Both the position numbers and the translations under genes were made by a program. Under the pieces are notes generated by a model. That model ran no database searches, was not told the origin of the DNA, and saw only the letters and a program-made list of their open reading frames with translations. DNA of 49,955 bases from the NCBI GenBank assembly GCA_028866655.1, contig JAGWHQ010000006.1, positions 10,312-60,266 on the forward strand, written 5' to 3'. Position 1 is the first letter of the stretch. Every line of letters begins with the position of its first letter. This document shows, piece after piece, positions 1-9,182 of this stretch. This stretch comes from Nitrososphaerota archaeon (GTDB lineage: Archaea; Thermoproteota; Nitrososphaeria; Nitrososphaerales; Nitrosopumilaceae).

Positions 1-290
1 AGTGAGATTCCCTTGTGATGTAATGCCTCAATATGTCTAGGATTAGCATCAAGTACCTTGTCAAAACATGTGATTGCCTTTTCACACTGCTCTGTCTTGA
101 GATGAAATACCCCCTTGTTGTATTGTGCTAGAACATGTCCCGGATTTATCATTACTAGTCTATCCAATGACATTATCGCTTGATCATACCTTCCAGTTCT
201 TGCATCAAGTACACTTTTGTTGTATAATGCAGATACATGGTCTGGTTTGATACTCAGCACTAATTCGTAATACTTCAATGCCTCTTCAAA
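1..290. repeat. Six-TPR block, copy 2 (offset 612 bp)
   Basis: Positions 1-77 are identical to 613-689, and similarity continues at the same 612-bp offset to about 290. 612 bp equals exactly six 34-residue TPR units, so this is an in-frame block duplication within the TPR gene. The copy may continue beyond the window edge. Confidence 0.8.
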
Positions 291-1265
291 CATTGACAAT
301 GCTTCTAATGCGATTCCTTTGTTGTATAGTGCAGATAGATGTGTTGGATTTATCTCTAGAACCTTGTTCAAGTATATAGTTGCCTCTTCAAATTGATTCA
401 TCTCAAGTAACAACACACTCTTGTCAAACAATGCTAGAACATGTTTCGGGTTTACCTCAATTATTCTATCTAACAATTTAGGTGAGCATGCGGTATGGCA
501 TATTTTGTCACATAATATTTTCTTATCATGTAATGTGGATGCATGATCAGATCTTATTTTCAATACGGATTCATAGCATTCTAGTGCCTGAGAATATTGT
601 AATAACGCCTCAAGTGAGATTCCCTTGTGATGTAATGCCTCAATATGTCTAGGATTAGCATCAAGTACCTTGTCAAAACATGTGATTGCTTCTTCGAAAT
701 TATTCTTTTCAAACAATATGATTGCCTTGTCGTAGTATGCTGTCAAGTTTTTTGGATCTAACGTAATTAGTCTGTCTAATGACATTATTGCTTCATTTTG
801 TTTTCTAAATCTTACATCAAGTACACTCTTGTTGTATAATGCAGATACGTGGTCTGGTCTCATCTTCAATACTAATTCGTAGCATTCTAGTGCTTTTTCT
901 GGCTGCTCTACAAATTCATACAATTTTCCTTTGCTATATTGAATCTTGTAATTGTTTGGAATGGCCAACAGTATAACATCTACTAGTTCTAATGCTTTGG
1001 CATATTCTTTGGAGTTGTAATAAAAATTTACAAGCCCAAAAAGTATTTTATCAAACCTCTGTTGTTTTTTTATTTCTTTGTGCAATGATTTTTTTATAAT
1101 TTGTTCATAGAGCACAATTACCGGTACACACTTTTTAATTCTAGTCAATGTTTGTGACTGGATTAAATCAAAGTCTGTAAGTAATCCGGCAGAAAATAAT
1201 TCCATCTCAAGTATCTTGGTTATGACATTTAGCTGAATCTGTATTTTTTCATCATCTTGGCTCAT
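1..1265 (-). CDS. TPR-repeat protein (C-terminus beyond window)
   Basis: An open frame reads from an ATG at 1265 to the window edge, at least 421 codons, so the C-terminus is missing. After a helical N-terminal region of about 100 residues, 34-residue tetratricopeptide units follow one another with the usual W/Y-N-K-G-x-x-L and A-x-x-x-x-x-x-L-x-P spacing (for example ALYNKGIALEAL and ALEYYE-type helices). TPR arrays are protein-binding scaffolds; no catalytic domain or signal peptide is visible, so a cytoplasmic scaffold is inferred. The array contains a higher-order duplication of six TPRs (612 bp), described under repeats. The gene runs away from the divergent region upstream of the YVTN gene. 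The partner is unknown. TPR identity is firm; role is not. Confidence 0.9.
   Translation of the reverse strand, partial: MSQDDEKIQIQLNVITKILEMELFSAGLLTDFDLIQSQTLTRIKKCVPVIVLYEQIIKKSLHKEIKKQQRFDKILFGLVNFYYNSKEYAKALELVDVILLAIPNNYKIQYSKGKLYEFVEQPEKALECYELVLKMRPDHVSALYNKSVLDVRFRKQNEAIMSLDRLITLDPKNLTAYYDKAIILFEKNNFEEAITCFDKVLDANPRHIEALHHKGISLEALLQYSQALECYESVLKIRSDHASTLHDKKILCDKICHTACSPKLLDRIIEVNPKHVLALFDKSVLLLEMNQFEEATIYLNKVLEINPTHLSALYNKGIALEALSMFEEALKYYELVLSIKPDHVSALYNKSVLDARTGRYDQAIMSLDRLVMINPGHVLAQYNKGVFHLKTEQCEKAITCFDKVLDANPRHIEALHHKGIS
613..902. repeat. Six-TPR block, copy 1 (offset 612 bp)
   Basis: Partner of the repeat at 1-290. The first 77 bases are identical and the rest diverged by scattered substitutions, for example at the segments beginning 159 and 771. 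Confidence 0.8.
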
Positions 1266-1386
1266 ATGCTCATCTACAATGAATGATTGTAAAATTTATC
1301 ATCCATCTTGAAACTATACAAGAGTAGTTTAAAAAGACGTGATTGTTTGAATGCAATGAGCTTTCTATTCTATTAGTTTTGAAAAT

Positions 1387-3021
1387 CTATTCTTTGATTT
1401 GACAGCTTGATAGGGGTATTGCCATACTGTCAAAAAGTTTGCTCAACTCACCTGACTTGACAATACATATTACATGCAATAGGGTACTGTTAAAATATGT
1501 TTGATTAAGATCTGTAAAGTTATTTTCATTAATGCTGTTCAAAGATTTGGTTAGGTTTGCCAATTCATCAGGAGAAAATGCTAGACTGGCATTAAAATTC
1601 CCCATTGTCTTGTTATCCAAAAATCCTTGTAATTTGGCAGGATCTAGATCGAGTGTAGCATTGTCTCCTAGAATCTTTGATAACTGTTCAGGACTCATGT
1701 TCAGATTAGTATTATTGCCCATCATCTCTGACAACTCTCCTGAAGTCATGTTCATTTCAGAGTCTTGTAATGTAGTACTGTTAAGATATTTTGACAGCGC
1801 AGAGTCATTTCCTAGAATCTTTGATAACTGTTCAGGACTCATGTTCAGATTAGTATTATTGCCCATCATCTCTGATAGCTGTTTTGGAGTAATGTTCAGA
1901 TTAGTGTTATTTCCGATTAGATTGGCAAGTTGTTGTGGTGTAATCTTTATTGGATTGGCAATATTTGTATAGTTTGATAATTGGTTAGTATCATTTAACT
2001 GGGAGTTTTGTTCAGTATTTACCGCAGGAACATCGATCGCTTCAAGATTGTTTGAAAACAAACTTGAAACATAAAGTTTGTTTGTTATGGGGTTTATCGC
2101 GAGGTATTGAGATGCAATGCCTGAATTGAATTTATTTATTACAGTGTTTGTGTTTCCATCTATCTCAAAAATTTCTCCTGTCTGTTCGTTTGTCTGGAAG
2201 ATCTTGTTTGTTAGTGGATTTGTTACTATTCCCCATGATCCAGCATTAGTTGGTATGTCTGTTATTATGCTATCATCAGTTCCATTTATCACTGAAACTA
2301 CTCCTGCTCCCCAGTGGCTTACGTATATTATGTTAGTGACAGGATTGGCAGTAATTCCCCAAGGACCACCATTAGTATGTATTGTATCGATTATTCTATT
2401 ATTAGAACCATCAATGACCGAAACTGAATTTGAGAGACTGTTTGCTACATAAACGCGATTGGTTGTTGGATTTGAAACAATTCCCCATGGACCGCTTTGT
2501 ACGTGGATGTTTGTAACTAGACTATTTGTCTTGCCGTCAATCACTGAAACTGAATTCGAAAGTAAATTTGTAACATAAACTTGATTGGTGGCTGGATCAA
2601 CTGAAACACCCCATGGATTATTTTCTACTGGCACTGTTGCTACTACCTTGTCAGTATTTCCGTTTATGACAACGATGTGTCCACCCAACCTATCTGTTAC
2701 GTATAGGGTATTTGTAGTAGGATTTACATCGACACGTGCTGTGCCGGTGTCTGGAAGTATTGATCCTTGATTGAGTGAAATCTGGTCTGTAACCTTGTTT
2801 GTAAAACCATCAATTGCATCTAGAACACCTGTGACCGAACCTGTAACATATATTTTGTTTGTAGTTGGATTTATTCCTATTCCTCTGTTCCCCCAGCCGA
2901 TATCTATACTGGTCAGTGCATATGATATGTGAGCTGAGAGACTACCTGCTATGATGATACATACGATTAATGCGTACTTTTGTGTGTCCAACCCTGTTAT
3001 CTTATACTTTTTCTTGCTCAT
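1387..3021 (-). CDS. Secreted YVTN beta-propeller protein with repeated helical tail
   Basis: About 544 residues from the ATG at 3021; an upstream in-frame ATG at 3126 would add 35 residues ahead of the membrane segment and is less likely. The N-terminus (MSKKKYKITG, then a hydrophobic stretch IVCIIIAGSLSA) is a signal peptide or anchor. Residues ~40-330 contain about seven 42-residue YVTN units (VYVTN..SNSVSVIDG, NPTTN, PWGI), which form a beta-propeller typical of archaeal surface proteins. The C-terminal third carries a different repeat, roughly (I/M)(T/S)P(E/K)QLS(K/E)(I/M)(L/M)GNN, at least five times with related endings ELSEMMG. The propeller probably binds ligands outside the cell; no enzymatic motif is seen. 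Family call is strong, ligand unknown. Confidence 0.88.
   Translation of the reverse strand: MSKKKYKITGLDTQKYALIVCIIIAGSLSAHISYALTSIDIGWGNRGIGINPTTNKIYVTGSVTGVLDAIDGFTNKVTDQISLNQGSILPDTGTARVDVNPTTNTLYVTDRLGGHIVVINGNTDKVVATVPVENNPWGVSVDPATNQVYVTNLLSNSVSVIDGKTNSLVTNIHVQSGPWGIVSNPTTNRVYVANSLSNSVSVIDGSNNRIIDTIHTNGGPWGITANPVTNIIYVSHWGAGVVSVINGTDDSIITDIPTNAGSWGIVTNPLTNKIFQTNEQTGEIFEIDGNTNTVINKFNSGIASQYLAINPITNKLYVSSLFSNNLEAIDVPAVNTEQNSQLNDTNQLSNYTNIANPIKITPQQLANLIGNNTNLNITPKQLSEMMGNNTNLNMSPEQLSKILGNDSALSKYLNSTTLQDSEMNMTSGELSEMMGNNTNLNMSPEQLSKILGDNATLDLDPAKLQGFLDNKTMGNFNASLAFSPDELANLTKSLNSINENNFTDLNQTYFNSTLLHVICIVKSGELSKLFDSMAIPLSSCQIKE
1666..1731. repeat. 66-bp exact repeat in YVTN-protein tail, copy A
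   Basis: Identical to 1810-1875 (offset 144 bp, 48 codons). It encodes the MMGNNTNLNMSPEQLSKILG unit of the C-terminal helical repeat. Identity at DNA level suggests a recent duplication or gene conversion. Confidence 0.9.
1810..1875. repeat. 66-bp exact repeat in YVTN-protein tail, copy B
   Basis: Identical to 1666-1731; see that entry. Confidence 0.9.
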
Positions 3022-3230
3022 ATAACGAGCTGCAATACTGTTTACAAAAAAGGTTCCAATTTGGTCCTTTTTTGGGAAAAAGCAAGAACTGAGAATGGCG
3101 TTTCTGTGGGGATGATAGGCCAGCACTCAGTCTTACATGTATTTTCTTCGGGTTTTAGATTAGTCTATGTCTGTTTAAAACAAACGAGCTACGGTAAATT
3201 AGATATATGTAAGATGTTTTTGTTATGTCT

Positions 3231-3743
3231 ATGCATGTTTTGATAGCTGAGGATGAAAAAGATCTCTTGGATCAATACAAGGATATGTTGGAAGAAAATG
3301 GTCACAAGGTGACGGTCTCTAAAAATGGGGACGAATGTGTTAAAATTTATCGTATAGAATCTGAAAATAATAAAAAATCGGATGATCATTACTCCCCATT
3401 TGACGCAGTTATTTTAGATTATCAAATGCCACTAAAAAATGGACTTGAAACAGCAAAGGAAATCCTGGCAATGAATTCACATCAGAGAATAATATTTGCC
3501 TCAGGTTTTGTCCAAGAAACTTTTTTTGAATCCATCAAAAGTCTAAAACAAATAACTGAGATAATGAAAAAACCATTTCACCTACAAGCGTTGATTGATA
3601 CACTGGAAGACAAGGAGATTTATCAGAAACTAGAAAAACTAAATGTAGATATCTCTGCAATCAAAGAACTCAATCCATCACATGCTCAGATTAAAGCATA
3701 TTTTGATGTATTGTGTCAGCTACAAAAAGGACGAACATTCTAA
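3231..3743 (+). CDS. Orphan response regulator, receiver domain plus helical tail
   Basis: 170 residues from ATG 3231; ATG 3225 adds two residues, but the TATA-like box at 3203-3208 is 25 nt before 3231, and MHVLIAEDE is the usual receiver start. The receiver fold occupies residues 1-~125 with the acidic pair E7/D8, phosphoacceptor D63 (VILDYQMP), S91 (FASG) and K114 followed by P115. The last ~45 residues (LEKLNVDISAIKEL...) are a short helical extension, with no DNA-binding output domain. It therefore probably acts by protein interaction after phosphorylation. No kinase gene is adjacent; a soluble histidine kinase lies at 45.3 kb, but pairing is only a guess. Confidence 0.9.
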   Translation: MHVLIAEDEKDLLDQYKDMLEENGHKVTVSKNGDECVKIYRIESENNKKSDDHYSPFDAVILDYQMPLKNGLETAKEILAMNSHQRIIFASGFVQETFFESIKSLKQITEIMKKPFHLQALIDTLEDKEIYQKLEKLNVDISAIKELNPSHAQIKAYFDVLCQLQKGRTF

Positions 3744-3785
3744 GTTACTCTGACATATACAAATCTACACAACACACAAAAAATG

Positions 3786-4787
3786 CTATGCATTGTCACA
3801 AAAATCGTCTGATAGTTTTATTCCATTGTATAATTTTTGTAGTGCATTGATATCACACTCTGATATGTATGGGTGATTGGTAGTAATTGATTCATACATG
3901 AGGTCTGCAGCATTATTGGTGAGTGGTAAACCTAACGCATGTCCGAACTCGTGTCTGACTATTGATCCTATCTGAGTATTGGTTAACTTGTCTGCATCAT
4001 ATATTGTGATGAATACCTTCAATATTTGGTTGCCATTTACTATTGTTCTTGTGGTTCCATAATATCCGTCACGATCCTTGATTTTTGAAAGTGTTATCAC
4101 TATTTGACCTTCTTCGTTGGAAGATTGTATGACGTTAAATTTTTCTGGAATGTTATGCTTTGTGACTGGTGCAGTTTCTAGTGCACCTTGCCATCCTATG
4201 AAATATTTGCCAGTTCCAGAATTTGAGTGATATAGTTGAGAACTATCACCAGTAATGGTCTCTGTTGATGTTATGGCATTTTCTATCGATTGAATTTTTT
4301 GGTCGGTTACTTTTGCATTGTTTTCTATAGTTACAACCATCGGCGTCTGGTTGTTGACGTCCCAATACATAAAATCATCAGTGGTGGTTCCTTGGAGGTT
4401 TTCTGTCACGTATCGTGTCTTTATGGTGGAATCTATGTTTGCTGATGGAATTACATAGTTTGCTGCTACAAAAAATAACAAGATTACTACAATTGGCAGT
4501 ATCAGTAACTCTATCTTGAGTATGGTTTTTGCACTTAGTTTTTGAATTCTTTTTCTGACTAGAATGATTTCATGTGATATTGTATTTTGTTTTTGAAGTA
4601 AATCGCTGATTTCCTGTTCGGGTTCAAAACCAAAATCGTCCTTTTTTACTCTTAATCCGTCTTGCAGTTCTAACAATTGGATATACTCAGTGGTTTTGCT
4701 AAGCTCATTTGTTAGATGTTCCAGATGACTGCGTAGTTGTTTTATCGAATCTTCCTTTGCTTGCAGTCTTTGAGTCATCTTGCTCAA
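3786..4787 (-). CDS. Membrane-anchored matrixin-like metalloprotease, degenerate zinc site
   Basis: 333 residues. Residues 1-~85 are a charged coiled coil, ~92-113 a single membrane helix, and the rest an extracytoplasmic domain ending in a metzincin-type segment: H279-E280-F-G-H283-A-L-G-L-P-L, then a Met-turn-like LMYE at ~296-299. Matrixins normally have a third zinc ligand (His or Asp) ten residues after the first His; here that residue is Leu289, so activity may be lost or another ligand used. The start is 4 nt downstream of the stop of the CBS-domain gene at 4792-5679, so the two are almost certainly one transcript. The layout (cytosolic coiled coil, outside protease-like domain) suggests signalling across the membrane, which is inference. 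Confidence 0.75.
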   Translation of the reverse strand: MSKMTQRLQAKEDSIKQLRSHLEHLTNELSKTTEYIQLLELQDGLRVKKDDFGFEPEQEISDLLQKQNTISHEIILVRKRIQKLSAKTILKIELLILPIVVILLFFVAANYVIPSANIDSTIKTRYVTENLQGTTTDDFMYWDVNNQTPMVVTIENNAKVTDQKIQSIENAITSTETITGDSSQLYHSNSGTGKYFIGWQGALETAPVTKHNIPEKFNVIQSSNEEGQIVITLSKIKDRDGYYGTTRTIVNGNQILKVFITIYDADKLTNTQIGSIVRHEFGHALGLPLTNNAADLMYESITTNHPYISECDINALQKLYNGIKLSDDFCDNA

Positions 4788-4791
4788 TCTC

Positions 4792-5679
4792 CTACGCTAG
4801 AGTAGTAATCAAGTCCCATGGAGTCAACACATTGTTTTGTGTCATGATAAACGCATTTTTCATTCCTAGCATTATCTTACACATTTCAGGTACTGTAATA
4901 TTGTCAGATATTATGCGACCAGTTTTCAAATTCAATGTATTTGCCTTGTATTCAAGAAAATCATCTACATCATCAAGATAGTTCAATTCAGATATTTTTT
5001 CAAATATTGTTTGTGGAGTGATAAACAACGGTGTTTTCTCCAAGATGACAACATCGGTATTATTTCTCAACATTTCACCTATGAGAAAACCTATGTTGTC
5101 TTCTTTTTGAAATGTAATCACTTTTTTTGAAGGCATGTCTGCAATCTTGATTCTTGTATCACACAGTATTCCAACTTCTAATAATCGTCTTGCAGATATT
5201 GTTGAAAACTCTCCGTCTGTTGTTTGTACAAGAGCAAAATCTCTCCTAGCATCATTCATTTTTTTTAGTAAATCATAAACTCGCATTTTTGTCGATACAA
5301 TCTCTAAATTTTTACTCATTATGCTATTCACTGTTTGTTCTGAAAAGAAATCATGAGTTGGATTTGCATACATGCCTTGCAAGACTTCTCTGCTTCCAAT
5401 CATTCCAACCGGCATGTCGTTTTCTATTGATACCAAATTATTGGTGTGTGTTGCAAGGAGGCGTATTAGCATAGATGTTGCCACCCAAATTTTTTCCTTG
5501 TTTTCAATTGTAGCCATTGATGAATATACAAGCAAATGCGGTAAAATCTCCTCAATTGTACAGTGGTTGAGATCTTTTCCCAAAGTGGAAGGAGAAAAAA
5601 GTATGGATTCTCTTTTATTGTGATTTTTTATCTTATCGTGTACAATATTTCGCAAGTCAGATAAGAGTCTATTTTTCAT
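4792..5679 (-). CDS. CBS-domain protein
   Basis: 295 residues, soluble, no membrane segment. The stretch from ~115 (TVNSIMSKNLEIVSTKMRV) and the following VYDLLKKMNDARRDFALVQ segment have the pattern of a CBS motif; weaker CBS-like units precede it (LVSIENDMPVGMIGSREVL) and follow it (RIKIADMPSKKVITF and TGRIISDNITVPEM). Thus it may hold two CBS pairs, which generally bind adenosyl nucleotides and report energy state. It is the first gene of a two-gene unit with the metalloprotease-like protein (4-nt gap). A TATA-like element inside a palindrome at 5704-5718 lies about 30 nt upstream. Domain assignment is by motif only and moderately sure; function unknown. Confidence 0.7.
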   Translation of the reverse strand: MKNRLLSDLRNIVHDKIKNHNKRESILFSPSTLGKDLNHCTIEEILPHLLVYSSMATIENKEKIWVATSMLIRLLATHTNNLVSIENDMPVGMIGSREVLQGMYANPTHDFFSEQTVNSIMSKNLEIVSTKMRVYDLLKKMNDARRDFALVQTTDGEFSTISARRLLEVGILCDTRIKIADMPSKKVITFQKEDNIGFLIGEMLRNNTDVVILEKTPLFITPQTIFEKISELNYLDDVDDFLEYKANTLNLKTGRIISDNITVPEMCKIMLGMKNAFIMTQNNVLTPWDLITTLA

Positions 5680-5703
5680 CTAAAATGCTCCGAAGGTAAA
5701 GTA

Positions 5704-5718
5704 TTTGTTTATACAAAC
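5704..5718 (-). promoter_or_regulatory. Palindrome overlapping TATA box of CBS/metalloprotease unit
   Basis: TTTGT and ACAAA arms separated by TTAT; on the minus strand the centre reads GTATAAAC, a good archaeal TATA box about 30 nt before the ATG at 5679. A protein bound here would block TBP, so an operator is plausible. A related sequence lies at 9459-9479. Confidence 0.45.
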
Positions 5719-5853
5719 ATCTGACTTCATAAATCTTAATTAAAACTTTGAAATGATATTTTCTCGTATGTTCGCATTGAACAGACTTGTGTTTGATTTA
5801 ATTATTGGAACACATTGTTTTTCAAAATTTAAACATTGATGTATTTATCGGTC

Positions 5854-8265
5854 CTATTTTGGTTGCATGTTTATGCGAGATGATGTTTTCTTAAATGAGA
5901 ACAGACTCTTTTTCTTGATTAAAACACCACTTATTGCAATTGTACCAAGAACCACTATTGGTAATGTGTCAATTCCTCCTACCTTGAATGCTTTCAAATT
6001 TGCTTGAACTTTTCCAATTTGTGATATGGCACCTGTTGTAGAATTTGAATATGAAACGTTTCCATCTGTTCCGTTTATGTTTACCATCTTACTTGCATGA
6101 GATGGAATATATCCTAAACCAGTTGCATTGACATTTAGATTTATTGTACTACTGTTAGAATTTGCCAATAGGACAATATTTGCTGTACCATTTTGGTTTG
6201 TTATGGAATCACTGTTTTGAATGGTAGCTCCTCCCACATTCCAGTGTACCGACATATTCTTTAGTGGATTGCCATGGTCTAATGCAGTTACACTTGCAAT
6301 TAGTGATTCACCAGGTAATACCGAATCCGGGGCTATTATGCTCAATGTAGGAGAAAACTGGTCTACAGTAATCTTGTATGTAACTAGAGGCATATCATCT
6401 GCAAATATTGATACCTGTGACGTTCCAATTGATTTTGGAGTTATTTCTAATGGCGTATAATATTGTCCTTTTCCAATTGTGATATTTTCTGGAAGTGTTA
6501 AAACATCTTTGTTGCTAGAAATCAGTTTTAAGACGATGTCCTTTTGTGCAAATACTGGTTTTGCATCTAAATCTAAAATCTGCGCTACCATGGTATTTTT
6601 TATATTCATAAGAATTGGATCTGAGTAATCTAAAACTACTTGTGACGGTAAATTGCTAAATGATTGAAGCGTGATTGAGGTCTGATCATTATTTGAAAGT
6701 ATATTGACAGTAGAAGTGCCTGTTTTTAAAGATGTGGAATTTACCAAGATAATCGAATCGCCTTTGTGGATTGTAGATTGTTGAATTGACACATAATCAT
6801 TAGATATTGCATTCAAGGGAGAATCGTTTGTAAAATAAACTTGATTTCCACTAGGATCTGTCGGATATACTGCAATGGGAAAGTCTGTATTGCTTGATAT
6901 CTTTGGAACCAACGACCGTGCATTGAGTGAATTGCTAGTTGGTAATGAAATTACTGGATTCACAGTCTGATCATTATATGTTACAACATGCAATGATAAA
7001 GAAATGGGAATGCTTGTACCTACTTTAGCAAATACAAGGGCAGCGCCTGATCCTTTGTTTAACATTACATCATCAACTGCAAGTGAATTTACATCAGAAG
7101 AATCAATTTCTATCTGCATGTCATGACTTGCAATTATTGGATTTCCGCTATTATCTTCCAAGTGTAAAACTCCAATTAGTTCATCGTTTCCAGTTGCTAA
7201 TATTGGCAAGATGTCAAGCCTAGCTGATTTGTCATCATAAAATTTAGTCGTAAATGTTGTTATCTGACTTGGTACTGAATTAACATACCCATTTGGCGTG
7301 GAGGATAAAACATTATAAGTTCCATTTGTACCTGCACTGACTGCGATATTTGTATAACCCCAATAGGATCCTTTCTTTATTATTATTGGTGCATTTGATT
7401 CCACATTTTGTATTACCGGACTTGAATTTGTTAAATTTGCATTTGGATCATTAATACTCACTGGAATTACAATGTCCTCTTTTGCAGGAATAAGATTTCC
7501 AGAAGCGTCTGTTAATTGTGCAACTGCATAGGATGTAGAAGCCTGATAGTTGTTGATCTTTGCGGGATATACGTACATGTGTATCGTAGGAGATCCTATC
7601 TGATTAACAGTAACCGTGGCACTCGAAGGTTGAAGAGAGTTCGCAGATGCAAATATCTCGGTAGTTCCAACTTTAGTTACTTCAAATCTTTCTATTCCAT
7701 AATACTCTCCTGCTTTTATCAAAAGATGTGTATCTGTTAGCATTGCAATTTTACTGTCTGCTGCATCAAGATTGACAAGAATATCATTTTTTGAAGTGGC
7801 AGGTAAGCCATTATTGTTTATTAATTCTACCGTAAAATATCCCATATTTGGACCGTTAATTGAAAGGGTTGTAGGAGTTGATTGGACCAATAATTTGACT
7901 GGATAATTTTGATTTCCGTAGACTGTTATTGGAATCTCTTGGGATACAAAACCTGGTGCACCAATCTCAATTTTTGCATCGCCTTGTCCTAATGTTTTTA
8001 ACTTAATATTTGTGATAAAACCGTTCCCCTTTTCTATTCCAATTACCTGTATAATTGAAGAATCTGTCGAAGAAAACACCATGTTGTCAATTTTTTGTGG
8101 ATAAATGTGATTACCATTTAAAGCATACACTTGCAGTATCCCATCTGAATTCTCAATTAATTTTTGTGGCATAATTCTGACTCCGAAAGTGTAATCATTA
8201 TCAGCATATGATTTCATGACTCCAATGCTGGAAATTATAATTAATATTACAAGTATAGTCCTCAA
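5854..8265 (-). CDS. Large surface protein with Ig-like repeats and C-terminal membrane anchor
   Basis: 803 residues, starting with TTG at 8265; a TATA-like box on the minus strand (8290-8297) lies about 30 nt upstream. Residues 1-22 (ILVILIIISSIGVMKSYA) form a signal peptide. The body contains at least five units of ~110-130 residues sharing a pattern of DI-x-V/L-x-L...SS..., then I-x-K-G-x-Y-Y/W-G, then GT-x-x-I/V and ending V-T-V, as in bacterial Ig-like/invasin-type beta-sandwich domains. A hydrophobic helix (LPIVVLGTIAISGVLI) followed by KKK near residue 780 anchors the C-terminus. Likely a cell-surface or S-layer-associated stalk protein. No enzymatic motif. Unlike the other surface proteins here it lacks a PEF motif. 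Confidence 0.85.
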   Translation of the reverse strand: MRTILVILIIISSIGVMKSYADNDYTFGVRIMPQKLIENSDGILQVYALNGNHIYPQKIDNMVFSSTDSSIIQVIGIEKGNGFITNIKLKTLGQGDAKIEIGAPGFVSQEIPITVYGNQNYPVKLLVQSTPTTLSINGPNMGYFTVELINNNGLPATSKNDILVNLDAADSKIAMLTDTHLLIKAGEYYGIERFEVTKVGTTEIFASANSLQPSSATVTVNQIGSPTIHMYVYPAKINNYQASTSYAVAQLTDASGNLIPAKEDIVIPVSINDPNANLTNSSPVIQNVESNAPIIIKKGSYWGYTNIAVSAGTNGTYNVLSSTPNGYVNSVPSQITTFTTKFYDDKSARLDILPILATGNDELIGVLHLEDNSGNPIIASHDMQIEIDSSDVNSLAVDDVMLNKGSGAALVFAKVGTSIPISLSLHVVTYNDQTVNPVISLPTSNSLNARSLVPKISSNTDFPIAVYPTDPSGNQVYFTNDSPLNAISNDYVSIQQSTIHKGDSIILVNSTSLKTGTSTVNILSNNDQTSITLQSFSNLPSQVVLDYSDPILMNIKNTMVAQILDLDAKPVFAQKDIVLKLISSNKDVLTLPENITIGKGQYYTPLEITPKSIGTSQVSIFADDMPLVTYKITVDQFSPTLSIIAPDSVLPGESLIASVTALDHGNPLKNMSVHWNVGGATIQNSDSITNQNGTANIVLLANSNSSTINLNVNATGLGYIPSHASKMVNINGTDGNVSYSNSTTGAISQIGKVQANLKAFKVGGIDTLPIVVLGTIAISGVLIKKKSLFSFKKTSSRINMQPK

Positions 8266-8354
8266 TATTGAGAAAAATACCTAGAAATATGATATAAAAT
8301 GGTGTGTGATTAATCTGAACGAAATTCTAATTTTTACTAGTGAATTTGCACGCC

Positions 8355-9182
8355 TTACACAGACTGGTATACAACTTCAATGGGTTTTGATTTTTTCCAT
8401 AAATGTTCACATAAGCTAAAGATGTTGTTTACAATCTCTGTAGAGTTGGTATGAACTATGGAATCTGCATCATCATTTAGATCCATGGTACCTTTCATGG
8501 AACCAGACATTACAATCTGTTTATCTTTTTCAGCAACCATTCTTCCCTTGGATGGTAGTTTTCCTACTCTTGTTTCTGTAGCTCCAAGTTTCTGTACCAA
8601 ACTAACTGCTTGCTTATTTTCAACTTCTGTAATTATTCGAACTTCTCCGCCTTTTTTGATGCAATCTTTTATTTTTTCAGGGATTGCAGTGTGATACATT
8701 CTCATGATATCTTCAACTGTACTAACTACATATACTACATCACTTGCTTCGTTTACTAGCTTACCAATTCTTGCGTAAATGTTAGATCTACCTTGTATGA
8801 TTGAAAATGATGACATTGAATTGTCAGGAGTTGGACGTTTTAATTCTTCAAGACTTGCAACAACCTGTTTTGATAGTTTTTCCATGGTTGTAATTTCGTC
8901 TTGTTTTTTCTGAATGATTCCTTTGAATGCTTCTTCGGGGTTTACGGATTTACAAATTGTAGGATTTGATAATGTAGTTGTAATCAACCCTAAGTTTCGT
9001 AATTTTGTAAGTGCTCTATATGCCTTACCTCTATCCACATCTAGTTTTGCAGAAAGGCTTCCAACTGTGACCTCTCCTGTTCGAAGTAAACCTAGGTAGA
9101 TTTTAGCATCATCGCCTTCTAAACCGAAATACTTCAATGTTGCAAATAGATCTTCTTCAGTATTCAAAACAATGCACTCCAA
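8355..9182 (-). CDS. TrmB-family transcriptional regulator
   Basis: 275 residues. Residues ~8-75 are a winged helix-turn-helix of TrmB type (YFGLEGDDAKIYLGLLRTG, VGSLSAKLDVDRGKAYRAL, LRNLGLI), followed by a helical linker (~85-115) and a C-terminal domain (~125-265) that resembles the phospholipase-D-like part of TrmB-like proteins (VVSTVEDIMRMYHTAIPEKI, AEKDKQIVMSGS). TrmB-like proteins sense small molecules and control transcription in archaea; the effector here is unknown. The ATG overlaps the end of the preceding small ORF by 19 nt, so the two are probably cotranscribed from the promoter near 9467, which contains an inverted repeat that may be its own operator. Confidence 0.88.
   Translation of the reverse strand: MECIVLNTEEDLFATLKYFGLEGDDAKIYLGLLRTGEVTVGSLSAKLDVDRGKAYRALTKLRNLGLITTTLSNPTICKSVNPEEAFKGIIQKKQDEITTMEKLSKQVVASLEELKRPTPDNSMSSFSIIQGRSNIYARIGKLVNEASDVVYVVSTVEDIMRMYHTAIPEKIKDCIKKGGEVRIITEVENKQAVSLVQKLGATETRVGKLPSKGRMVAEKDKQIVMSGSMKGTMDLNDDADSIVHTNSTEIVNNIFSLCEHLWKKSKPIEVVYQSV

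Noticed and set aside
1532-2770. Plus-strand frames opposite the YVTN gene
   Set aside because: Shadow frames of the minus-strand repeats.
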